This document shows positions 58,707 to 64,000 of a stretch of DNA of 64,000 bases, piece by piece. Origin of the DNA: an uncultured Pseudomonadales bacterium. Lineage in GTDB: Bacteria; Pseudomonadota; Gammaproteobacteria; Pseudomonadales; Pseudohongiellaceae. Below the pieces are notes generated by a model, which worked only from the letters and a program-made list of their open reading frames with translations, did not search any database and was not told the origin of the DNA. The position numbers and the translations under genes were made by a program. The stretch's first letter is position 1, and the number at the start of each line of letters is the position of its first letter. The DNA lies in NCBI GenBank assembly GCA_949372635.1, contig CASIAB010000001.1, forward strand, positions 238,332-302,331. Reading direction: 5' to 3'.

Positions 58707-59780
58707 ATGAGCACACTCAAAGGTGTATTTTTTTTATCTTTATTATTATTAGCCGCCAGTCAGAGCGGTTCTTATGCCCAACCTTCTAGTAATGGAATTA
58801 AAAATATCTATTCTGCCGCCGGCATATCTGGCCTAAGAAAAAGCATTGCATTCGACGCGCCTATGGGTGACTTACTCTCACGAACCGGCACTCATCGAGT
58901 CGCTGCTCTGTCACAATCCGGCCAAGAAGCACAAGATTATTCTTCTTCAACTATACTCGGTCAGTTCAACTCAATTATTAATTTTGCTAACAGTGGAGCT
59001 ACATCATACTTCTTGAAAACAACAGCTCGTCACGTTGATTTTGAAGAATCTGAACTGTTGCGCGCAAACTCAAAGAGACTTGATATTGGCGTAATCGGCA
59101 TGCGCTTATCGAAATCAAACTTAATACGTTATCTAGGACTGAGTTTAATATCAGAAGAAAATATTGGCAGACCCAAATTCGTCGATGCCTACCGAGTAGG
59201 AAACGGTAGTGGCCTAAGGCTTGAGGGGGGCGCTCAGATAACGAACAAGTGGGCGCTCTCTTTTCGAACAGATTATTTAGATTGGCAGGGCGATAATGTT
59301 GTAGATATACCGTCGTTGCCGATGCCTATCTCTAACACTGTGGATCAGGTTAGAAGTTACCATAACATCGACTTAATACGAGTAATGCCGTCTCTCGGCG
59401 GAATAGGCCAGTGGAGAACTGGTGTACATTATCTTGAAAGTAGTTATGGTAATCAGATAAATAACCTTGGTCAAGCCGTCAAAGAGCCATTTGGGAACCG
59501 TGAGGAAATAGGCATTATTAGGACAGGCTATAGTCAGACATGGCCTATACTTCAGCTTAGTAATACATCATTCTCTCTCGAGGGGCACATCGATTATGAA
59601 TTTGAGAATAGTATGACTACTTCTTTTGATGACAAAACAACTACAGCATTTAAAATCGGAGCGACTTGGACGCCTTCACCACTGCATAGGGTCCAGCTCC
59701 AATGGCAGGAGTTTCATGGGACTCGGAACGTACGCTCTCGCAGCGGCCCAGCCTTGATAATTCTTTTCGACATGCTCTAG
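58707..59780 (+). CDS. Predicted outer-membrane beta-barrel protein
   Basis: 357 aa with a signal peptide (residues 1-24, ending YAQ). After a short N-terminal linker the sequence alternates polar and hydrophobic residues in amphipathic strands (RLEGGAQITNKWALSFRTDY, IGIIRTGYSQTWPILQLS, SLEGHIDYEFENSM), and ends with HRVQLQWQEFHGTRNV and a hydrophobic final strand. I do not recognise a family. It follows the right 90-bp repeat and lies in the island just before the right 89-bp repeat. Confidence 0.65.
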   Translation: MSTLKGVFFLSLLLLAASQSGSYAQPSSNGIKNIYSAAGISGLRKSIAFDAPMGDLLSRTGTHRVAALSQSGQEAQDYSSSTILGQFNSIINFANSGATSYFLKTTARHVDFEESELLRANSKRLDIGVIGMRLSKSNLIRYLGLSLISEENIGRPKFVDAYRVGNGSGLRLEGGAQITNKWALSFRTDYLDWQGDNVVDIPSLPMPISNTVDQVRSYHNIDLIRVMPSLGGIGQWRTGVHYLESSYGNQINNLGQAVKEPFGNREEIGIIRTGYSQTWPILQLSNTSFSLEGHIDYEFENSMTTSFDDKTTTAFKIGATWTPSPLHRVQLQWQEFHGTRNVRSRSGPALIILFDML

Positions 59781-59846
59781 CACAATTCAATGGGCAATTA
59801 TCTTACTGCTCCGCTTTATCTTGGTTACGAATACATGAATATAGGG

Positions 59847-59935
59847 CTCATAATCCATTTGTCCGGGGTTCGAGTCCCTGTAGGCCCGCCAATTAAATCA
59901 ATGAATTAAAGCTTACCACTTTGCTCAGCATCCAA
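59847..59935 (+). repeat. 89-bp direct repeat, right copy, with degenerate tRNA-Ile2 3' half
   Basis: Seven transitions separate it from 54368-54456; three fall in the tRNA part (59847-59892). Its last six bases, ATCCAA, are also the first bases of the inverted amidohydrolase fragment. Confidence 0.9.
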
Positions 59936-60121
59936 TTTCTTCTTCCATGCCCAATAACTCTGCTCCATTGAGTGTGGCAGCTTGGATTACTTCTAACGGG
60001 TGAATGCCTCCTTCTTGAAGCAGTTCCAACTCGCGCACACAGGCAAAGCCGAATAGCTTGAATATAAACCCAGCATCAGAGCCCGTGACCACTCTGCCGC
60101 CGTAGTTTTTATAATCACTAA
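59930..60121 (-). pseudogene. 192-bp inverted fragment of the amidohydrolase gene
   Basis: The minus strand encodes SDYKNYGGRVVTGSDAGFIF, FACVRELELLQEGGIHPLEV and LNGAELLGMEEEIG, matching 53552-53743 of the intact amidohydrolase with about 8 base differences. It has neither start nor metal-binding N-terminus. The break on its left coincides with a TTGGAT shared with the 89-bp repeat. Confidence 0.92.
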
Positions 60122-60199
60122 TAATATGTAGACTATGCATCAGCTTAGCGCTGCAACACAATTACGATTTAAAAATCTGAAGTAAGCAGGAGGATCATT

Positions 60200-61804
60200 T
60201 TGAGATTAGCGTTAGTAGCAGCGTTGATATTGGTGATTTTGGGACTTCGACTGGTAATTTCCAGGCCCAATTTTGATCTTGATGTCACTTCGTCCACCAA
60301 CCACATTTTGGACTGGGGTTATAAAACAACTATCGATTCACGTCTGGGCGAGATAACTGGGCTCAGCAATGGTCGGACGCATGCGTTTCTGGGGATACGC
60401 TATGCACTGCCACCAACTGGAGAAAGACGATTTCTCTCAGCGGTTGCAGCGGGACCCTGGCAGGGAACCTATGAGGCCACCTCATTTCCTAACATTGCGA
60501 TGCAAAGCAAATCTTCTCCACTTGAAGACACTAGCTCATTTCAAATGTCTGAAGACAGTCTCTTTTTGAATGTCTTCACGCCGTCTGCTGAAGGTGCCAA
60601 CAGGCCGGTACTATTATGGATCCATGGTGGTTCATTCACTGGAGGTTCGGCTAACACTTACGATGGTTCAGTCCTCGCAGAACAGGGCGATGTTGTTATA
60701 GTGACAATCAACTATCGACTGGGGTTGTTCGGATTTTTGGATCTCTCCGAATTCGATGACGAGTTTTCTGGATCGGCGTCAAACGGCATCCGTGATCAGA
60801 TTTTCGCTTTGGAGTGGGTGCGTGACAATATTGCCGATTATGGTGGTGATCCCGAAAACGTCACGATATTCGGAGAGTCGGCCGGCGGCTCATCAGTCTT
60901 GTCTATCTTGTCTTCGCCTTCAGCAGATGGGATTTATCACAAAGCGATTGTTCATAGCGCCCCGTCGGTTAATCAACCCCCTAATAACTTCAGTCAAGCG
61001 CTTGCAGATCATTTCGACGTTGAACTCTTGGATTTACCCGCTGCGCTGCGCAACTCAACTTCTGAAGAATTAGTTGCCGCCCAAGAAGCCGTTTCATTCA
61101 GCAATGGCGGCAAGATTGATGGCACGGTAATCACTCGCTCCAGCAACGAAGCAATTCTCGATAGCGCTGCAGGAGGCGTGCCACTGATAGCAGGAAGCAA
61201 CCGTGATGAGGGGACCTTGTTCTCTAATCTCATTCCCTCGCCCCTCTATGGTTTGATCGGCGAGGCAGTAGCAGCTAATGTCGTCCCGGGAGCTGATACA
61301 GGAAAATACCTAGCGGACCTTAAAGAAGCTTACCCTGACGACACTCGAACGGAGCATTTCGAAAGAATCTGGACTGAATTGAATAGAAGAGCTGTTATTA
61401 ATTCCGCAGTTCGCGCAAGCGCCGCAGGTCCGGGAGGGTGGCTCTATCGATTCGACTTGCCTGTTCAACAGGGTGTTAGTGACGACATGGGTGCTACCCA
61501 TGCGGCAGAGATTGCATTTACATTTAATGCTTTTGCAGGTGGCGCTCCTGATTCAGCATTTTTGTACGATAGAAACGATCCCGACGTTAGAAGACTCGCA
61601 CTGAATTGGTCGAACAACATTATTCAATTTGCCAGAACCGGCAATCCCAACGGTGCGGGGCTACTCCAATGGCCAGAATATACTGCTGAAAATCGTGAAA
61701 CCCTAATATTGGATTCGGTGTCCAGGGTCGAAGCTTTCCTAGATTCTGCTGACAGGAAACGATGGGGTGATTCAGAAACAACCCCATCGGAATTTTTCCA
61801 TTAA
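60200..61804 (+). CDS. Type-B carboxylesterase
   Basis: 534 aa from a TTG at 60200, with an N-terminal hydrophobic signal/anchor (about 3-20). Type-B esterase signatures: FLGIRYALPPTGERRF, EDSLFLNVFTP, LLWIHGGSFTGGSANTYDG (oxyanion loop), the nucleophile in TIFGESAGGSSVLS, the acidic residue around AGSNRDEGTLFS, and the histidine in MGATHAAEIAFTF. It should hydrolyse short esters in the periplasm or envelope. AGGAGGATC upstream is a strong ribosome-binding site that supports the TTG start. Confidence 0.9.
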   Translation: MRLALVAALILVILGLRLVISRPNFDLDVTSSTNHILDWGYKTTIDSRLGEITGLSNGRTHAFLGIRYALPPTGERRFLSAVAAGPWQGTYEATSFPNIAMQSKSSPLEDTSSFQMSEDSLFLNVFTPSAEGANRPVLLWIHGGSFTGGSANTYDGSVLAEQGDVVIVTINYRLGLFGFLDLSEFDDEFSGSASNGIRDQIFALEWVRDNIADYGGDPENVTIFGESAGGSSVLSILSSPSADGIYHKAIVHSAPSVNQPPNNFSQALADHFDVELLDLPAALRNSTSEELVAAQEAVSFSNGGKIDGTVITRSSNEAILDSAAGGVPLIAGSNRDEGTLFSNLIPSPLYGLIGEAVAANVVPGADTGKYLADLKEAYPDDTRTEHFERIWTELNRRAVINSAVRASAAGPGGWLYRFDLPVQQGVSDDMGATHAAEIAFTFNAFAGGAPDSAFLYDRNDPDVRRLALNWSNNIIQFARTGNPNGAGLLQWPEYTAENRETLILDSVSRVEAFLDSADRKRWGDSETTPSEFFH

Positions 61805-61805
61805 T

Positions 61806-61898
61806 ATGAAGTATCGCTCTGAAATAGATGGCTTGCGAGCCATCGCTATCCTTGGAGTAATACTATTCCACGCTGGCTTTCAGAGCTGCACGAGCTAG
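61806..61898 (+). pseudogene. Acyltransferase-3 N-terminal remnant
   Basis: 30 codons starting 1 nt after the esterase stop: MKYRSEIDGLRAIAILGVIL then FHAGF, the typical OafA-type N-terminus with the arginine and histidine, then a TAG. The rest of the gene is gone. Confidence 0.75.
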
Positions 61899-62205
61899 AG
61901 ATGCTTAATAGATCAATAGGAATGTTCGAATCCAAAGTCTAGTAACGGCAAACTAGATTACAACGCACCGCACATTGAATTATTTGAGGCGGGAGTCGGT
62001 GACGCGTGTAGATATTTGATTGATTCTATACCCTAATTCTGACAGATTGGGTTTTAACTTAGCAGCACCCGTTTCGGAATTGGCTCAGTATTCGGTTTTA
62101 ATAACAGCTAGAAATTCATTGATCGATTATTTAAGGCCTCTTTACCCACTCTTGTATGTGGGCGTGGTAGGCTCTCTTTTTTTGACGTCGTACCGAAGCA
62201 TATCC
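61899..62205. other. 307-bp intergenic stretch before phoB
   Basis: Part of it is open in frame with phoB (from 62020), but the reading is not protein-like and phoB has its own start. I found no convincing Pho box; CTGACAG at about 62038 is only one half-site. Confidence 0.4.
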
Positions 62206-62901
62206 ATGGCAGAAATTCACATAGTCATTGTAGAAGATGAGCCTGACATATTGGACGTGCTGAGCTATAGCCTAAAGCGAGAGGGCTTTCAGGTAACCGC
62301 TGCTCTGGATGGAGCAGAGGGTCTTAACCTGATTCAGGCTAAACTCCCTGATCTCGTACTTCTAGACCTGATGCTCCCTAGCATGGATGGCTTGGATATT
62401 TGTCGGCACCTTAAAAATAAAGAACGAACAAGAACAATTCCTGTAGTTATGCTGACTGCAAAAGGAGAGGAAAGCGATATCGTGCTCGGCCTGGGTATTG
62501 GTGCCGATGACTACGTTACTAAACCATTTAGCCCCAAAGAGCTAATCGCTAGAGTGAAGGCTGTATTAAGACGCTGTGGCCCAGCAGCCAAGCCTTCCGC
62601 TGAACAAATTATTGAAGTTGATCAACTAGCAATCGATATCGGCAAACATAAGGTATGTCTTGCTGGAAGCGAAGTAAAATTCACCGCAACAGAATTTCGC
62701 TTGCTCCACTATTTAGCGAGCAATCCGGGTCGCGTTTTTACTAGAGAGCAACTGCTGGATCAAACCTTTGGCAATGACGTCGTGGTTGTCGATAGAAATA
62801 TTGATGTACATATCCGCGCTATTCGTAAGAAGATCGACCCTAGTCAATTGTATATAGGGACTATTAGGGGTGTAGGATATCGCTTCAAAGATTTAAACTA
62901 G
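62206..62901 (+). CDS. phoB: Phosphate regulon response regulator PhoB
   Basis: 231 aa from the ATG at 62206 (MAEIHIVIVEDEPDILDVLS). Receiver domain with the acidic pair ED-E, the phosphorylated aspartate in LVLLDLMLPSMDG, and VMLTAKGEESD and YVTKPFSPKEL. The C-terminal winged helix has FTATEFRLLHYLASNPGRVF and VDRNIDVHIRAIRKKIDP. PhoB activates phosphate-uptake genes when PhoR phosphorylates it. phoR follows after 57 bp. The longer frame upstream is not conserved. Confidence 0.93.
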   Translation: MAEIHIVIVEDEPDILDVLSYSLKREGFQVTAALDGAEGLNLIQAKLPDLVLLDLMLPSMDGLDICRHLKNKERTRTIPVVMLTAKGEESDIVLGLGIGADDYVTKPFSPKELIARVKAVLRRCGPAAKPSAEQIIEVDQLAIDIGKHKVCLAGSEVKFTATEFRLLHYLASNPGRVFTREQLLDQTFGNDVVVVDRNIDVHIRAIRKKIDPSQLYIGTIRGVGYRFKDLN

Positions 62902-62958
62902 AGTTCCTAATTTCAGGTTTTCACCAGCTAACATCATTTTAGGACTAAAACCAAAACC

Positions 62959-64000
62959 ATGTTTCACTCTCGGCTGCTATGGCGGCTCTATAGCGGTTAT
63001 GCCGCAATCATCGTCATTTCGGTTCTGGTTGTAGGCGTTCTTTTGAGCCGACAGCTAGAAGAGAATACATTGAAAGAGATTCAGGATTCTCTCTCGGTAC
63101 GCTCTGCTCTCCTCACTGAAATCGCTAGAGACTCATTGTTAACTGTGTCTACTGCTACTAGTAATAGTTCCTTTCAGTCCACCCTAAACAAGTTAGGCAA
63201 CAACACCGCAAGCAGGCTCACGGTAATTGCCGCTGACGGGCATGTGATCGCAGACTCTCAAGAACAGCCGCAGGCCATGGACAATCACTTGCAAAGGCCA
63301 GAGATTATTGACGCTATGGCCAACGGCACAGGCGTAGCATCTCGTTATAGTCAGACTCTGCAACAGATGATGATGTACAGGGCTGTGGCCGTAAGCGAGG
63401 ATCAACAACTAACCGGCTTTGTCCGTGTATCTGTACCCCTTACCACTGTGGACAGCCGGCTCGCTCAGCTAAGATCGATTATTTTACTCAGCGCCGGCAT
63501 CGTGGCTATCGCAGCCCTTCTGCTCGGACTGTATTTCGTGAGGCGCTTCACCGATCCACTGCAGCGCATGACCGAGGCTGCCGAAGCCATATCGCAGGGT
63601 GATTATGATCGCAGAATAAATCTAAACCAGAAAGACGAGGTGGGCACATTGGCCGCCGCATTCAATCGAATGGCCAAAACCTCAGCAGAACGCATGGATG
63701 AGCTCATTCTCGAACGAAACCGCCTAAGCAGTATCTTCGCAGGCATGGTGGAGGGCGTGATCGATGTCGATCAACACCAGAAGATCGTGCACATAAATCA
63801 GGTAGCAGCGGACTTGCTTGAATTGTCGATAGATGACTGCCTCGACCAACCGATCTGGGCACAAGTCCGAGTGACGGAAATCATCGCGGCTCTGGAGCAG
63901 ACGTTGAATAAATCGGATATCGTCAAGGCGCAAATGAGACGCCCCACAGAAGGAGATGATCAGGTAGTAAATATCTATGCAGCCGCGCTGCATAACGACG
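62959..64000 (+). CDS. phoR: Phosphate regulon sensor histidine kinase PhoR (N-terminal part)
   Basis: 347 codons from the ATG at 62959 to the right edge. TM1 at about residues 10-30, a periplasmic sensor region of about 140 residues (TVIAADGHVIADSQEQPQAM), TM2 at about 174-194 (SAGIVAIAALLLGLYFV), a HAMP linker (RRFTDPLQRMTEAAEAISQG), then a PAS domain (IFAGMVEGVIDVDQHQKIVH). The kinase core lies beyond the window. The larger periplasmic domain is of the PnpS type rather than the short E. coli PhoR form. Confidence 0.88.
   Translation, partial: MFHSRLLWRLYSGYAAIIVISVLVVGVLLSRQLEENTLKEIQDSLSVRSALLTEIARDSLLTVSTATSNSSFQSTLNKLGNNTASRLTVIAADGHVIADSQEQPQAMDNHLQRPEIIDAMANGTGVASRYSQTLQQMMMYRAVAVSEDQQLTGFVRVSVPLTTVDSRLAQLRSIILLSAGIVAIAALLLGLYFVRRFTDPLQRMTEAAEAISQGDYDRRINLNQKDEVGTLAAAFNRMAKTSAERMDELILERNRLSSIFAGMVEGVIDVDQHQKIVHINQVAADLLELSIDDCLDQPIWAQVRVTEIIAALEQTLNKSDIVKAQMRRPTEGDDQVVNIYAAALHND

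Noticed and set aside
62020..62205. N-terminal extension of phoB
   Set aside because: The 62 extra residues begin with TTG and do not resemble response regulators; the ATG at 62206 gives the normal PhoB length.

Overview
The window reads as a chromosomal segment of a gammaproteobacterium. Evidence: blocks of housekeeping genes in orders known from Pseudomonas and relatives (accB-accC-prmA-zinc-ribbon gene-dusB-fis-purH-purD; trpGDC next to osmC and coq7; rpe-trpE; murU-amgK divergent from lptD-surA-pdxA-rsmA-apaG-apaH-cca; folK-folB-tsaD divergent from rpsU-yqeY-dnaG-rpoD), the fabA-fabB anaerobic unsaturated fatty acid pair, LptD/SurA outer-membrane assembly and AmgK/MurU peptidoglycan recycling. 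Species cannot be set from the window; the gene orders and broken genes suit a marine or environmental lineage.

Layout. 0-3.2 kb: three minus-strand genes, a secreted redoxin / CxxCH / copper-monooxygenase-like protein and two membrane acyltransferases (the second runs off the left edge). 3.5-4.3 kb: remnants of a glutathione S-transferase and a CaiB-type CoA transferase. 4.3-9.2 kb: sugar-phosphate genes (pgi, manB, galU remnant, manC) feeding GDP-mannose and exopolysaccharide. 9.4-22 kb: plus-strand core genes for fatty acid synthesis, a shortened dsbD, aroQ, accBC, prmA, dusB-fis, purHD and coq7. 22-29 kb: minus-strand osmC, trpCDG, trpE and rpe, with a photolyase gene inserted on the other strand between trpG and trpE. 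29-34.7 kb: a DnaJ-type protein and murU-amgK against lptD; murU carries one frameshift and lptD two. 34.7-41.3 kb: surA to a pteridine reductase. 41.3-42 kb: a second GST pseudogene. 42-50 kb: folate genes, tsaD, and rpsU-yqeY-dnaG-rpoD, an SDR gene and tRNA-Ile2(CAU).

50.25-62 kb is accessory and rearranged. The 3' half of the tRNA is repeated at 54.4 and 59.85 kb, the latter two inside an 89-bp direct repeat that brackets about 5.4 kb. The region holds an esterase and a c-type heme protein between 24-bp inverted repeats, an amidohydrolase and an inverted 192-bp copy of part of it, a 90-bp direct repeat, an orphan ATP-grasp gene, a wrecked IS6-type transposase, decayed Sel1 and DUF6090-like genes, a predicted outer-membrane protein and a type-B carboxylesterase. 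No intact integrase or transposase is visible. The window ends with phoB and the start of phoR.

Two themes stand out. Many peripheral genes are broken or reduced to fragments (two GSTs, CaiB, galU, an acyltransferase, a transposase, Sel1, DUF6090-like), and expected neighbours (gph, crp/vfr, most of dsbD) are absent. Frameshifts in the normally essential lptD and in murU should be treated as possible sequence errors until checked.
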